Source of the DNA: Ruegeria sp. THAF33 | GTDB lineage: Bacteria > Pseudomonadota > Alphaproteobacteria > Rhodobacterales > Rhodobacteraceae | NCBI RefSeq assembly: GCF_009363615.1 | Contig: NZ_CP045384.1 | Location: 2,788,501 to 2,852,500 of the forward strand | DNA length: 64,000 bases | Direction: 5' to 3' | In this document: positions 1 through 9,499 of the stretch, one piece after another | Numbering within the stretch: position 1 is the first letter of the stretch | Layout: the number at the start of each line of letters is the position of its first letter | The notes under the pieces: model-generated | Database searches by the model: none | What the model was told of the DNA's origin: nothing | The model's input: the letters and a program-made list of their open reading frames with translations, nothing else | Program-made: the position numbers and the translations under genes

Positions 1-1607
1 GAAGTATCGGCGCCCTGATCCGCGCCGACCCAGGCCGCCCGCCCCAGACGAACACGTTGACCACGGAATTCGCCCTCGGTGCCATAGCCGGGAACCTCGG
101 CTATTCCCCGCACATTTGCTGGTTTAATCCCTGCCGCACGCGCCGCTTTTGCCAGTGATACGGACAAAGGATGTGCAGAAGCCTCGGCCAGCGCCAGAGC
201 GACCTCGACCTTGGCGCGTGCATGGTCTGCCAGATTGACCAGTTCGGGTGCGCCGGATGTCAGCGTGCCCGTCTTGTCGAATACAACCGTGTCGGCTTCG
301 GACAGCCGTTCCAGAGCTGTGGCGTGCTTGATCAGCATTCCCTTGCGGAACAACCGGCCCGACGCGGCCGTGGTTACTGCTGGCACGGCCAGACCCAACG
401 CACAGGGGCAGGTAATAATCAGAACAGCCGCCGCGATATTCAGCGCCGTGCGCAAGTCACCGGAATAGATGTACCACCCAACAAAGCTGAGCGCCGACAG
501 AATGTGAACACCCGGCGCATACAGCTTGGCGGCCTTGTCGGCCAACGAGGTATAACGGGACCGGCCAGACTCGGCGATGGCGACCAGATCAGCCATACGA
601 TGGAGCGACGTGTCTTCACCCACCGCCGTTGCCCGGATTGTCAACGGACCCGTCAGATTGACTTCACCCGCGCTCACAGTCTGCCCGGCTTCGGCAAAGA
701 CTGGCACCGTCTCGCCTGTCAGAAGGGATCGATCCAGTTCGGACTGACCCGACACGATCTGGCCGTCCACGGGCATGCGCCCACCCGGTCGCACAAGGAT
801 CAGGTCTCCGACGCGCAACTCGGCAACGGGAACTTCATCTTCAACCCCATCGGCGACACGAATGGCGCGGGGAACTTCCAACGCGGTCAATTCCTCGGCC
901 GCAGATCGCGCCGCGGCACGGGTGCGGTAATCAAGATACCGTCCGGCCAGCAGAAAGAAGGTCAATGTCAGGGCTGCGTCGAAATAGGCATGCTCGCCGC
1001 TCAACGCGGTTTCCCACAACGACGTGACCAGCGCCAACAGGATCGCCAGCACAATCGGCACATCCATATTCAGCCGTCGCACGCGCAGGGCGCTCCAGGC
1101 ATTGGCAAAGAACGGCTGGGCCGAGAACGCAATGGCGGGCAGCGCGATGGCCGCTGAAATCCAGTGGAACATGTCCCGCGTTGCATCCGTCGCACCGGAC
1201 CAGACCGACACCGACAGCAACATCACGTTCATGGATGCAAACCCGGCCACGGCCAGCCGCATCAAAAGATCACGCCCGGCCTTGTCCGTCTGCGTTGCGG
1301 ACAAAGCCCCCGGATCAAGCTCATGTGCTTCGAATCCTGCCTGTTCAAGCACCGGGATCAGATCGCTTGCACGCGTTTCCGGCGTGGCTTTGATCATCGC
1401 GCGTTTGAGCGTCAGGTTCACCCGGGCGTCTTCGACGCCGGGATGCGCGTTCAGTTCACGCTCGACCGTCGCGATACAGGCCGAGCAATGAATGCCCGGC
1501 AGCGACAAGGCGATCTGTACATCTTCCGGTATGGGCCGGGCCGGTTCTGCCGGGGCCGCAAGGCAGCCCGGGCAAGCTGCTGTGCCGGATGAAAGCTGAG
1601 CCGTCAT
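1..1607 (-). CDS. ccoI: Copper-translocating P-type ATPase CcoI/FixI (partial, 3' end beyond window)
   Basis: Copper-exporting P1B-type ATPase needed to metallate the cbb3 oxidase at the inner membrane. About 535 codons are present and the C-terminus lies left of the window. An N-terminal CPGC motif (about residue 12) is followed by a heavy-metal-associated domain with HCSAC (about residues 40-44), several membrane segments, the transmembrane metal-binding CPC in CPCALGL (about 400), and the phosphorylation motif DKTGTLT with aspartate near 444. The ATG at 1607 lies 2 bases after the ccoH stop, so translation is probably coupled. The double cysteine N-terminus and the ccoGH neighbours favour CcoI over a general CopA-type exporter. 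Confidence 0.95.
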   Translation of the reverse strand, partial: MTAQLSSGTAACPGCLAAPAEPARPIPEDVQIALSLPGIHCSACIATVERELNAHPGVEDARVNLTLKRAMIKATPETRASDLIPVLEQAGFEAHELDPGALSATQTDKAGRDLLMRLAVAGFASMNVMLLSVSVWSGATDATRDMFHWISAAIALPAIAFSAQPFFANAWSALRVRRLNMDVPIVLAILLALVTSLWETALSGEHAYFDAALTLTFFLLAGRYLDYRTRAAARSAAEELTALEVPRAIRVADGVEDEVPVAELRVGDLILVRPGGRMPVDGQIVSGQSELDRSLLTGETVPVFAEAGQTVSAGEVNLTGPLTIRATAVGEDTSLHRMADLVAIAESGRSRYTSLADKAAKLYAPGVHILSALSFVGWYIYSGDLRTALNIAAAVLIITCPCALGLAVPAVTTAASGRLFRKGMLIKHATALERLSEADTVVFDKTGTLTSGAPELVNLADHARAKVEVALALAEASAHPLSVSLAKAARAAGIKPANVRGIAEVPGYGTEGEFRGQRVRLGRAAWVGADQGADT

Positions 1608-1609
1608 GC

Positions 1610-2068
1610 TTACCCCTTCACGTAAAGCGGGACGCGCTGCGAGAATTCGGCACCGTTTCCGTCACGCGCCACCAATCGGATGTTCCAGTTGCCCTTACCC
1701 AGTGTAGCAGGCGTGGCATAGGCTGTACCGTCGAACGTAAAATCCGGCACGAAGTCGTCGCGCAAATGGGTTGCCCGGCCGACCACGGCCTGCAATTCGC
1801 TCACCTCAACTGGCGCACCGCTTTCGTCGGTGATGTGCAGGATTAGAAGGCCGCCTTTGGTTTCCGCCCGAACTGTCCAGCCCAGCGCCTGCTGCTCTTT
1901 CAGGCGCTCGTTGAACTCCTGACTGGCGACGTAGGAGTTCTTGACCTCCAGCCCGGGAAAGGTTTTCACCGCATTATACGCCAGCACGAGGTTCACCGCG
2001 ATGATCACGCCAAAAGCGCCGACAAACACGGCCAAAGCGTGCTTTCCGGTGAATTTACGTTCGGCCAT
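1610..2068 (-). CDS. ccoH: Cbb3 oxidase assembly protein CcoH/FixH
   Basis: A 152-residue protein with one N-terminal membrane segment (about residues 10-32) and a periplasmic FixH domain ending in a beta-rich GNWNIRLVARD region. FixH/CcoH is a single-span assembly factor that helps stabilise cbb3 oxidase. It lies 2 bases downstream of ccoG and 2 bases upstream of ccoI, so the three are almost certainly co-transcribed. Length and position match the family. Confidence 0.93.
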   Translation of the reverse strand: MAERKFTGKHALAVFVGAFGVIIAVNLVLAYNAVKTFPGLEVKNSYVASQEFNERLKEQQALGWTVRAETKGGLLILHITDESGAPVEVSELQAVVGRATHLRDDFVPDFTFDGTAYATPATLGKGNWNIRLVARDGNGAEFSQRVPLYVKG

Positions 2069-2070
2069 GA

Positions 2071-3498
2071 TCAGTTCCCTCGTCCGTTAAACGTGGTGTC
2101 CTTGTAGGCGCGTTCGCCGCTGCTGAGGTCTTCGACCCAGATCCGTACTGGCGTCGCCTCTGCTGCGGCCGGATCGCTATCGCGGGAGGCCACGATATAT
2201 ACACGGGTCAATTGTGCCGTATCCGCCGTGACATTCACAGTATCGATTTTGGTTCCCTCGATTTCCAGTCGCATCGCCGGATCGCCCGCCAAAGACAGTT
2301 TGAACAGACGGTCCTCACCGTGCTTGTTGCGCAGTCGAACGTCATAGGTGTTGCGGATTGTACCGTCCGACAGGGTGACGAAAGTGGGGTTGCGGACCGG
2401 TGCAACAGTCAGATCGATGTCAGAACGGATGAAGAGTGCAAACAACAGCCCGAACCCGACCAGCGCCCACAATGCGGTGTACATGATCGTACGCGGCCTT
2501 AGAATGTGCTTCCAGACATTCTTGGCGGGCTCGCCGGATCGCTCATGCTCTTCATCGCTCAGCGCCATGTAGTCGATCAGCCCTCGTGGCTTTCCGATCT
2601 TGGCCATCATGTCATCACACGCGTCGATACAAAGGGCACAGGTGATGCATTCCAGCTGCTGACCATCCCGAATATCGATCCCGACAGGGCAGACATTCAC
2701 GCAGGCCATACAGTCGATGCAATCCCCCAATTCAGAATCGGCCGTCCGCTTGCCTTTGCCGCGCGGTTCACCCCGCCATTCGCGATAGCCGACAACCAGC
2801 GTGTCCTCATCCATCATCGCCGCCTGAATGCGCGGCCATGGGCAGGCATAGATACAGATCTGCTCGCGGGCGAACCCGCCGAAGAAGAAGGTTGTACCCG
2901 TCAGGATCAACATCGTCGTGTAGGCAATGGGATGCGCGTTGCCCGTCACAAGATCACGGGCCAGCGTAGGTGCATCCGCGAAATAGAACACCCAGGCACC
3001 ACCTGTCGCCAAACCGATCAGAAACCAGACCGCCCATTTGGTGACCCGCAGGCGAGCCTTTCGGAGATCAAGCTTTTCCTGACGGTGCAGGCGCAGGCGG
3101 GCGTTTCTGTCGCCTTCAATCCACCGCTCGACCAAAATGAACAGGTCCGTCCAGACGGTTTGCGGGCATGCGTATCCGCACCAAACGCGACCCAGAGCGG
3201 ACGTAAACAGGAACAGACCCAACCCTGCCATGATCAGCAGACCAGCGACAAAGTAGAATTCGTGCGGCCAGATCTCGATCCAGAAGAAATAAAAACGTCG
3301 ATTTGCAAGATCCAGCAGGACAGCCTGATCAGGCAGGCTGGGGCCACGATCCCATCTGATCCAGGGTGTCACATAGTAGATGCCCAGTGTCACGATGAGG
3401 ATGATCCATTTCAGGTTTCGAAACGGCCCCGAAACACGTCTTGGAAAAATCGGCTCACGCGCGGCGTAAAGGCTGGGGGCGGGATCGGAATCGCTCAC
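2071..3498 (-). CDS. ccoG: Cbb3 oxidase maturation ferredoxin CcoG (FixG/RdxA)
   Basis: Membrane-bound iron-sulfur protein thought to reduce copper for cbb3 oxidase maturation. The 475-residue product has several hydrophobic spans in its N-terminal half, a CGYACPQTVW motif, and two 4Fe-4S cysteine clusters (CIDCMACVNVCP and CITCALCIDAC) near residues 260-300, then a C-terminal IgG-like domain. I choose the GTG at 3498 because TGGAG lies 8 bases upstream; a TTG five codons earlier (3513) has no such site. An FNR-type palindrome lies about 62-76 bases upstream, suggesting its own oxygen-regulated promoter separate from ccoNOQP. Confidence 0.95.
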   Translation of the reverse strand: MSDSDPAPSLYAAREPIFPRRVSGPFRNLKWIILIVTLGIYYVTPWIRWDRGPSLPDQAVLLDLANRRFYFFWIEIWPHEFYFVAGLLIMAGLGLFLFTSALGRVWCGYACPQTVWTDLFILVERWIEGDRNARLRLHRQEKLDLRKARLRVTKWAVWFLIGLATGGAWVFYFADAPTLARDLVTGNAHPIAYTTMLILTGTTFFFGGFAREQICIYACPWPRIQAAMMDEDTLVVGYREWRGEPRGKGKRTADSELGDCIDCMACVNVCPVGIDIRDGQQLECITCALCIDACDDMMAKIGKPRGLIDYMALSDEEHERSGEPAKNVWKHILRPRTIMYTALWALVGFGLLFALFIRSDIDLTVAPVRNPTFVTLSDGTIRNTYDVRLRNKHGEDRLFKLSLAGDPAMRLEIEGTKIDTVNVTADTAQLTRVYIVASRDSDPAAAEATPVRIWVEDLSSGERAYKDTTFNGRGN

Positions 3499-3560
3499 TG
3501 GCTGGCTCCACAAATGGGTCTTCTGAAGACGTCTTGTTCCAGATCATGCCTAGGCGAACT

Positions 3561-3574
3561 TTGACATGGGTCAA
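3561..3574. promoter_or_regulatory. FNR-type box upstream of ccoG
   Basis: TTGACATGGGTCAA is a symmetric TTGAC-N4-GTCAA palindrome that fits the FNR/FnrL consensus apart from the C/G at the inner position. It lies upstream of ccoG and behind the ccoNOQP terminator. Regulation by the fnrL product encoded at 8744-9487 is inferred. Confidence 0.75.
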
Positions 3575-3821
3575 AAAGCGCATCGAGCAAACATCTTTTG
3601 AAGATCAGCGCATCCTGCCGGCGCTGGAATTAAATCATTTTACCCGATTTTCAGCCGATTTTGGCGCAAAATCTGCTTGTGGCGCGATACCAGCTGCAAA
3701 TCGCAATTGCAGTTTTCAAAGTACCGGCCAATTGTCGCAGCCCCGGGTCAGACCTGCCCGGACGCGGATGGTCAGCCGTCTTTGCAAAGAACGGAATGGC
3801 AAAACAACAGGAATTCAGTGT

Positions 3822-3874
3822 AAAAAAGCACCGGCTGTTCAGGAAACGCGCGAACAGATGGAACAGCCGGTGCT
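3822..3874 (-). terminator. Rho-independent terminator of ccoNOQP
   Basis: Perfect 14-base inverted repeat AGCACCGGCTGTTC (3827-3840) and GAACAGCCGGTGCT (3861-3874). Read on the minus strand it is followed directly by a run of six T. It sits about 44 bases after the ccoP stop and closes the operon. Confidence 0.85.
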
Positions 3875-3878
3875 ACAG

Positions 3879-3904
3879 CCTTCGGGCGGCGAACCGCCCG
3901 AAGG
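3879..3904 (-). terminator. Stable UUCG-tetraloop hairpin after ccoP
   Basis: An 11-base-pair stem, CCTTCGGGCGG with CCGCCCGAAGG, encloses a 4-base loop that reads TTCG on the minus strand. It lies between the ccoP stop and the T-run terminator. It has no T-run of its own and probably protects the 3' end of the transcript. Confidence 0.6.
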
Positions 3905-3917
3905 TGCCCTCTAGGTC

Positions 3918-4781
3918 TTACTGGCCACCACCCAACTGGTGGACATAGGCGGAAACCGCACGGATCTGCGCCTCGGTCAGTCGGGTATCCCATGGCGGCA
4001 TGACACCAAAGCGGCTGTAAGTCACAGTTTCGGTCAGAGCTTCTTCGCTACCGCCATAAAGCCAGATCGCGTCGGTCAGGTTCGGCGCCCCCTGGAAGAT
4101 GTCACCTTTGCCATCTTCACCATGGCAGGACGCGCAGTTGTCTTCGAAGACAACCTTGCCCGCCTGTGCCGCCGCGTCATCGGTCTGAGCGTTGCTCAGC
4201 GACATGACATACTGAACCACCTGCGTGATTTCGTCATGCTCCAGGATTTCACCGAAGGCAGGCATCTCGGAATAGCGCGCATCGTCGCTTTCTTCGTTCC
4301 GGATACCATAGCTGACGGTGTAGACGATATCTTCCATCGTACCACCCCACAGCCAGGCGTCATCCAGCAGGTTCGGGAAACCCGGCGCGCCCTGCGCACC
4401 GGAACCGTGGCACTGTGCACACCAGGTACGGAACACGGCACCGCCAGAGTTCACGGCATATTGCTGAAGCTCAGCGTCCTTCGCGATGTCTTCCAATGGT
4501 GTTTCCACCAGTTTGGCGTTCCAGGGTGCATTTGCCTCTTCGAATGCGACCATCTCCTGCTGGACCAAAGCCCGTGAAGACCAGCCCAGCACGCCAGCAG
4601 TTGCCGACTGCACCAGGGGCCATGCTGGATACATGATCGTGTAGATCACGCCCCAGAAGATAGTGGCGTAGAAGGTCCACAGCCACCAGCGCGGCATCGG
4701 GTTGTCGAACTCTTCGATCCCGTCCCAGCTGTGCCCGGTTGTGTTCGGATCACCCGGCTGTTTTTCAGGTGTCTTGCTCAT
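3918..4781 (-). CDS. ccoP: Cbb3 cytochrome c oxidase subunit III (dihaem cytochrome c) CcoP
   Basis: Membrane-anchored dihaem cytochrome c that feeds electrons to the cbb3 catalytic subunit. The 287-residue protein has an N-terminal FixP-type domain with membrane spans (about 30-55) and two CXXCH haem sites, CAQCH near residue 122 and CASCH near 218, in tandem cytochrome c domains. The start overlaps the ccoQ stop by four bases (ATGA). Strong hairpins lie just downstream. Length and haem spacing are typical. Confidence 0.97.
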   Translation of the reverse strand: MSKTPEKQPGDPNTTGHSWDGIEEFDNPMPRWWLWTFYATIFWGVIYTIMYPAWPLVQSATAGVLGWSSRALVQQEMVAFEEANAPWNAKLVETPLEDIAKDAELQQYAVNSGGAVFRTWCAQCHGSGAQGAPGFPNLLDDAWLWGGTMEDIVYTVSYGIRNEESDDARYSEMPAFGEILEHDEITQVVQYVMSLSNAQTDDAAAQAGKVVFEDNCASCHGEDGKGDIFQGAPNLTDAIWLYGGSEEALTETVTYSRFGVMPPWDTRLTEAQIRAVSAYVHQLGGGQ

Positions 4782-4966
4782 TGCCGCGCCTCCTTGGATG
4801 TGGCGGGTTTGTCTTGATGCCGGAAGGGGATGTTGGCGGTGTCCTTGTATTCCTTGCTGGCACCGGGGCGGAAAACCCAGATGACGATACCAACGAAGAA
4901 GGCGAACAACAGCAGCAGCATCCAGCTATCCGCGAACTGCCTGAGAATTGTGTATTCTTCCATCAC
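4778..4966 (-). CDS. ccoQ: Cbb3 oxidase small subunit CcoQ
   Basis: A 62-residue protein with one membrane span (about residues 14-32) and a polar tail. CcoQ/FixQ is the small cbb3 subunit that stabilises CcoP association. It sits between ccoO and ccoP, 9 bases after the ccoO stop, and overlaps ccoP by four bases. The assignment rests on position and topology because the family is poorly conserved. Confidence 0.92.
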   Translation of the reverse strand: MMEEYTILRQFADSWMLLLLFAFFVGIVIWVFRPGASKEYKDTANIPFRHQDKPATSKEARQ

Positions 4967-4975
4967 GATCCTCCT

Positions 4976-5704
4976 TTAGCGGCTTGCGTCCGGGGTGAAG
5001 GTCGAGAAATCGACCAACGTGCCCAGCATCTGAAGATAGGCAACCAACGCATCAGCTTCGGTCAACTCGGGCTGGCCGTCGAAGTTGCGCACGTTGACCT
5101 TGTCGCCGTAACGCTCCAGCAGCCCGTCATAGTCGCTGTCCGGGTCAGCCTGAGCGAGGAAGTCGGCTTGTGCGTTTTCCAGCATCTCTTCGGAATAGGG
5201 CGTACCGACCAGAGCATTGGCGGCCATCACATCACCGATGTACTTTCCGTCAATTTTGCGATGTTCGAGGAAGCCGTATTTCGGCATCACGGATTCCGGC
5301 ACAACGGATTGCGGGTCCCGCAGGTGGTCGACATGCCATTGGTCAGAATAGCGGCCACCGACACGCGCCAGATCCGGTCCGGTCCGTTTGGACCCCCACT
5401 GGAACGGGTGATCGTACATCGATTCCGCCGCCAGCGAGTAGTGGCCATAGCGTTCGACCTCATCCCGCATCGGGCGGATCATCTGGCTGTGGCAGACATA
5501 GCAGCCTTCGCGGATGTAGATCTCGCGCCCCGCCATTTCGAGAGGGGTGTAAGGGCGCATGCCCTCCACCTTTTCGATCGTGTTCTCAAGATAGAACAGC
5601 GGGGTGATCTGAACGATGCCGCCGATGGTCACGACCAGAAAGCTGAAGATCAGCAGGAGGGTCGCGTTGGTCTCGAGGATCTTGTGTTTGTCGAGAATTG
5701 CCAT
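4976..5704 (-). CDS. ccoO: Cbb3 cytochrome c oxidase subunit II (monohaem) CcoO
   Basis: Membrane-anchored monohaem cytochrome c of the cbb3 oxidase. The 242-residue protein has one N-terminal span (about 14-36) and a haem site [11 protein letters not shown] near residue 68, with a distal methionine in the [14 protein letters not shown] region. The ATG follows GGAGG at suitable spacing. It lies 14 bases after ccoN in the same operon. Confidence 0.97.
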   Translation of the reverse strand: MAILDKHKILETNATLLLIFSFLVVTIGGIVQITPLFYLENTIEKVEGMRPYTPLEMAGREIYIREGCYVCHSQMIRPMRDEVERYGHYSLAAESMYDHPFQWGSKRTGPDLARVGGRYSDQWHVDHLRDPQSVVPESVMPKYGFLEHRKIDGKYIGDVMAANALVGTPYSEEMLENAQADFLAQADPDSDYDGLLERYGDKVNVRNFDGQPELTEADALVAYLQMLGTLVDFSTFTPDASR

Positions 5705-5718
5705 TGCTCCGGCCCTCC

Positions 5719-7326
5719 TTATTCAGCCGGGACCGCGACGGTCAGGCTGGCCTCTTTGGCCGGCGCTTTCCGCACAGTCATCCACAGGTTGTAGCACATG
5801 ATCAGCGAACCGGCGACGAACATCACGCCACCCAGAGCACGCACCACATACATCGGGAACTTGGCAGCCACGGTGTCGGCGAACGAGTTCACCAGGAAGC
5901 CGTTGGCATCCACTTCGCGCCACATCAGGCCTTCCATGATACCGGTGACCCACATCGAGGCGGCGTAAAGCACGATACCGATGGTGGCGAGCCAGAAGTG
6001 CCAGCTGACCATTTGCAGCGAATACAGACGCTCACGCTTCCACAGGACGGGCACCAGGAAGTACAGCGCACCGAAGGTGATCATGCCGTTCCAGCCCAGC
6101 GCGCCCGAATGCACGTGACCAATGGTCCAGTCTGTGTAGTGCGACAGCGAGTTCACCGCGCGGATCGACATCATCGGGCCTTCGAAGGTGGACATGCCGT
6201 AGAAGCCGACCGAGATCACCATCATCCGGATCACCGGGTCAGTGCGCAGCTTGTCCCATGCGCCCGACAGAGTCATCAGACCGTTGATCATACCACCCCA
6301 AGACGGCATCCACAGGACCACCGAGAACACCATGCCCAGCGTCGAAGCCCAGTCAGGCAGCGCGGTATAGTGCAGGTGGTGCGGACCGGCCCAGATATAC
6401 AGGAAGATCAGTGCCCAGAAGTGGATGATCGACAGCTTGTACGAGAATACAGGGCGTTCGGCCTGTTTCGGGATGAAATAGTACATCATGCCCAGGAAGC
6501 CGGCAGTCAGGAAGAATCCCACCGCGTTGTGGCCGTACCACCACTGGATCATGGCGTCTTGTACGCCCGACCAGACGATGACCGATTTCGAACCCCAGAT
6601 GCTGACGGGAACGGTCATGTTGTTGACCAGGTGCAGCATCGCGACGGTGACGATAAAGGCGAGGTAGAACCAGTTGGCCACATAGATATGCGGCTCTTTC
6701 CGCTTGACGATCGTGCCCAGGAACACGGCCAGGTAGGCGACCCAGACAATGGTCAGCCACAGATCGACATACCATTCAGGCTCGGCATATTCCTTGGACT
6801 GCGTTCCGCCCAGAACATAGCCCGTCGCCGCCAGAACGATGAACAGCTGATAGCCCCAGAAAACGAACCAGGCCAGATTGCCGCCCCAAAGACGCGCGGC
6901 GCTGGTACGTTGAACGACGTAGAACGACGTTGCGATCAGCGCGTTGCCACCAAAGGCAAAAATCACTGCCGACGTATGCAGCGGACGCAAACGACCGAAA
7001 TTCAGATACCCCTGTGCCCATTCAAAGTTCAGCACCGGAAAGGCGAGCTGAAACGCGATGAAGGTCCCGGCCAGAAACCCGACCACGCCCCAGAAGGCGG
7101 TTGCGATCACGCCATAGCGGATCACGTCATCCATGTATTCGCCCGAGCGATCGACTAGAATATCTGGCTCGTCAGTGTTTCGAAGCGTCCAGATAAACAG
7201 GCCACCGGCGATAAGCATCACCAGCAGTGCATGTACCTGATACGCCAAATCGCGTGCATAATTGGTTCCGATCGCTGCAAACAGCGCGATCAGACCAAGC
7301 ACGATCAGCTTGATGTAATTCGACAT
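5719..7326 (-). CDS. ccoN: Cbb3 cytochrome c oxidase catalytic subunit I CcoN
   Basis: Haem-copper oxidase subunit of the high-affinity cbb3 oxidase, reducing oxygen at the inner membrane. It is strongly hydrophobic with the expected histidine motifs WWYGHNAV (about residue 262), GPHHLHYT (about 313) and HVHSGALGW (about 407). I choose the ATG at 7326 (535 residues) because AAAGGGA lies 7-8 bases upstream; earlier in-frame starts at 7344 and 7383 lack this and would add a basic, non-conserved leader. First gene of ccoNOQP, with a perfect FNR palindrome about 100 bases upstream. Confidence 0.97.
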   Translation of the reverse strand: MSNYIKLIVLGLIALFAAIGTNYARDLAYQVHALLVMLIAGGLFIWTLRNTDEPDILVDRSGEYMDDVIRYGVIATAFWGVVGFLAGTFIAFQLAFPVLNFEWAQGYLNFGRLRPLHTSAVIFAFGGNALIATSFYVVQRTSAARLWGGNLAWFVFWGYQLFIVLAATGYVLGGTQSKEYAEPEWYVDLWLTIVWVAYLAVFLGTIVKRKEPHIYVANWFYLAFIVTVAMLHLVNNMTVPVSIWGSKSVIVWSGVQDAMIQWWYGHNAVGFFLTAGFLGMMYYFIPKQAERPVFSYKLSIIHFWALIFLYIWAGPHHLHYTALPDWASTLGMVFSVVLWMPSWGGMINGLMTLSGAWDKLRTDPVIRMMVISVGFYGMSTFEGPMMSIRAVNSLSHYTDWTIGHVHSGALGWNGMITFGALYFLVPVLWKRERLYSLQMVSWHFWLATIGIVLYAASMWVTGIMEGLMWREVDANGFLVNSFADTVAAKFPMYVVRALGGVMFVAGSLIMCYNLWMTVRKAPAKEASLTVAVPAE

Positions 7327-7424
7327 ATTGCGTCCCTTTGCCATGCCCCGCGCGTTTTTGATTCTTGTACGCGCGAAACCCATTTGACTGGCTGCCGTTC
7401 TGAAGCACGGCAGCTGTTACTGCT

Positions 7425-7438
7425 TTGATCTGTATCAA
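7425..7438. promoter_or_regulatory. Perfect FNR box between ccoN and the stress-protein gene
   Basis: TTGATCTGTATCAA matches TTGAT-N4-ATCAA exactly. It lies about 100 bases from both the ccoN start (minus strand) and the universal stress protein start (plus strand), so one site may serve two promoters. FnrL is the likely ligand. Confidence 0.9.
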
Positions 7439-7526
7439 GACAGTTCTGCGTTTTCTGTGACACGCATTGTAGAGGAAATAGGCCGACTGGTCACATGAGA
7501 CCAAATGCCCGAATCATGAGGTCGCA

Positions 7527-8366
7527 ATGACTTACAAATCACTACTCACTGTCATGACCGAAACGCAGACGGCACCCGCCGCTCTGGCGCAGATGGTGGC
7601 CCTGGCAGAATCGCAGGATGCACATGCCGAAGCCCTGTGCCTTGGCGTCGATCGCAGTCAGACAGGTTATTACTATGCGGGTGCCAATGCGCTTATCGTT
7701 CAGGAAACACTGAGCCGGGCCAATGCCGAGGCCCAGGAGCTGTTGAACTTTGCCAATGACTACCTTGGCAAGTCCGGCGTTCGCTGGTCCGCCGAGCACG
7801 GCGTCGCGCAGATTGCCGATATCGGACGCCATGTTGCGCATCGGGCACGGTTTTCCGATCTGGTGGTCCTGCCGCACCCTTATGGCAAAGACCGCGCTGC
7901 CGAGGCCGAGCCGATCATCGAAGCCGCCATGTTCGAGGGGCATTGCCCGGTTCTGGTCGTACCGGACGACGCCGAGCCCCTGACGGTGCCGCGCAATATC
8001 ATGATAGGTTGGAACGAAAGCGTAGAGGCCATGTGCGCCATTCGTCACGCCCTGCCATTCCTGAAACAGGCCGAGCTGGTCCGAATCGTGGTCATCGATC
8101 CGCCCCGCCATGGGCCGGACCGGTCTGATCCGGGCGGAATGCTGTCACAGATGCTGGCCCGACACGGGGTCAAATGTGAGATTGATGTGCTGAGCAAAAG
8201 CATGACGCGCGTGTCGGATATTCTCAACCGTCACGCATCCGATACAGAATCGGATCTGATCGTCATGGGCGCTTACGGTCATTCCCGTTTTCGCGAGGCC
8301 ATTCTGGGCGGCGCAACCCGCAACATGCTGGAGCAGTCTACCGTACCGGTATTCCTGGCCCATTGA
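7527..8366 (+). CDS. Tandem-domain universal stress protein
   Basis: A 279-residue protein made of two UspA-type domains (about 1-145 and 150-279). The second ends in a GAYGHSRFREAILGGATR segment, the nucleotide-loop signature G-x2-G-x9-G-S/T of ATP-binding Usp proteins. The first domain lacks a clear loop. GAGGT precedes the ATG by about five bases. It is divergent from ccoN across a perfect FNR box, and Usp genes beside cbb3 clusters are typically induced under low oxygen. The exact role is not known. Confidence 0.9.
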   Translation: MTYKSLLTVMTETQTAPAALAQMVALAESQDAHAEALCLGVDRSQTGYYYAGANALIVQETLSRANAEAQELLNFANDYLGKSGVRWSAEHGVAQIADIGRHVAHRARFSDLVVLPHPYGKDRAAEAEPIIEAAMFEGHCPVLVVPDDAEPLTVPRNIMIGWNESVEAMCAIRHALPFLKQAELVRIVVIDPPRHGPDRSDPGGMLSQMLARHGVKCEIDVLSKSMTRVSDILNRHASDTESDLIVMGAYGHSRFREAILGGATRNMLEQSTVPVFLAH

Positions 8367-8376
8367 TCCGCCCTTC

Positions 8377-8402
8377 AAAAGCCGCCCGACGTGGCGGCTT
8401 TT
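8377..8402. terminator. Bidirectional terminator between the stress-protein and GlsB-like genes
   Basis: AAAAGCCGCC and GGCGGCTTTT form a ten-base-pair stem around a six-base loop, with T-runs on both strands. It lies between two convergent genes, 11 bases after the plus-strand stop. Confidence 0.85.
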
Positions 8403-8418
8403 GTCATCCTCTCTTTTG

Positions 8419-8673
8419 TCATCCTCTGCGGATCAGGCCTATCAGGAACAACAGGATCACGGCACCTGCTGTTGCGAAGAGGATAGATGACAGCAGGCCG
8501 CCGCCAACGGCGAATCCAAGCGCCGGAAAAATCAACCCCGCCAGAAACGCACCTACGATTCCGACAACTATGTTTCCGAAAAGACCAAAACCCCTGCCCT
8601 CCATGATCTTTCCGGAAAGCCAACCGGCGATTGCGCCGACCAAAAGCATTGCCAACAAACTGGTAAATTCCAT
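8419..8673 (-). CDS. GlsB/YeaQ/YmgE-family stress-response membrane protein
   Basis: An 84-residue, very hydrophobic protein with three predicted membrane segments rich in glycine and alanine (about 5-20, 28-48, 54-80). It fits the transglycosylase-associated GlsB/YeaQ family of small stress proteins. CAGGAGC lies 6 bases before the ATG. It stands downstream of fnrL on the same strand with a 70-base gap. The biochemical function of the family is unknown. Confidence 0.82.
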   Translation of the reverse strand: MEFTSLLAMLLVGAIAGWLSGKIMEGRGFGLFGNIVVGIVGAFLAGLIFPALGFAVGGGLLSSILFATAGAVILLFLIGLIRRG

Positions 8674-8743
8674 GCCGAGCTCCTGAATTAGATATCTCGC
8701 GAAAAAGACTGCGGCGGCTGTTCGTGGTCAAAAGCCGATTACG

Positions 8744-9487
8744 TCAGACCGGAAAGCCGCCATCCGAATCGTCACCTGCCTCTTCCATCAGGCGGCCCAG
8801 ATCGGGGATGGTCACGTGTCGCTTTCCTTCAAGTGTGATCACCCCGTCTTTTTTCAAAGCTGATATCTGGCGACTGACCGTTTCCAATGTCAAACCCAGG
8901 TAATCCGCCATTGCTTCTCGGGTCAGGGGCAGGTCGAACACGATAGATCCAGTCAGACCCTTTTGGCTGACCGAAGCGTCCCGGCGCGCAATGATCGACA
9001 GCAGGCTGGCAATCTTCTCACGCGCCGTTTTGCGCCCCAGAACCAGCATCCACTCGCGGGCGGCATCAAGCTCGTCCAAAGTCATCTGCAAAAGACGATG
9101 GGCGATATGCGGGGTGTGGTCCATCAACTCTTCGAACGGTTTCTTGCGGAAACAGCACATCACGACATCCGTCGTGGCCTGAACATCATAGGGCGCAGTA
9201 TCGCGACCCGGGCGGCCAACGAAGTCGCTTGGCAGCAGCAGACCAACCATTTGGGTGCGGCCATCTTCCATTGTCTGAGTCAACGACGCGATACCAGCCA
9301 CAACCGAGCCGACAAAACTCATCTGATCCCCAGACCAGATGATCGTCTGACCCGCTTCAAAACTGCGGTAATATTTAATGCTTTCAAGCTCTTCCAGCTC
9401 ATCGGCATCACAACGGGCGCAGACGGCGCGATGACGAATCGGGCAATCTCCGCAATTTGAATGGTCAAATTGTGCTTTTACTGTCAT
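8744..9487 (-). CDS. fnrL: Oxygen-sensing transcription factor FnrL
   Basis: CRP/FNR-family regulator that senses oxygen through a 4Fe-4S cluster. The N-terminus carries the cluster cysteines C-x2-C-x7-C-x2-C (NCGDCPIRHRAVCARC, residues 11-26). A cAMP-binding-like fold follows, and the C-terminal helix-turn-helix has ETVSRQISALKK (about 200-215), including the E-x2-S-R recognition pattern of FNR. I start at the ATG at 9487, giving 247 residues; a longer frame to 9550 would run through the FNR box and overlap hemN. The box at 9500-9513 is only 13 bases from the start codon, which suggests autorepression. Confidence 0.95.
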   Translation of the reverse strand: MTVKAQFDHSNCGDCPIRHRAVCARCDADELEELESIKYYRSFEAGQTIIWSGDQMSFVGSVVAGIASLTQTMEDGRTQMVGLLLPSDFVGRPGRDTAPYDVQATTDVVMCCFRKKPFEELMDHTPHIAHRLLQMTLDELDAAREWMLVLGRKTAREKIASLLSIIARRDASVSQKGLTGSIVFDLPLTREAMADYLGLTLETVSRQISALKKDGVITLEGKRHVTIPDLGRLMEEAGDDSDGGFPV

Positions 9488-9499
9488 GCGCGTTCCCAC

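Larger units (their letters stand above)
3514..3917. other. Intergenic region between ccoP and ccoG
   Basis: This 404-base gap holds the FNR-type box (3561-3574) and two hairpins near the ccoP end (3822-3904). The middle, about 3580-3820, shows no open frame with a ribosome binding site and no recognisable RNA. The open frames across it look like chance. Confidence 0.6.

Noticed and set aside
2506..3564. Long plus-strand reading frame opposite ccoG
   Set aside because: It is antisense to a clearly conserved gene, has no ribosome binding site and an odd composition; it reflects GC-rich third positions of ccoG.
8375..8731. 118-codon frame overlapping the GlsB-like gene
   Set aside because: Different frame of the same strand, runs through the terminator; the 84-residue frame has the family pattern and a ribosome binding site.
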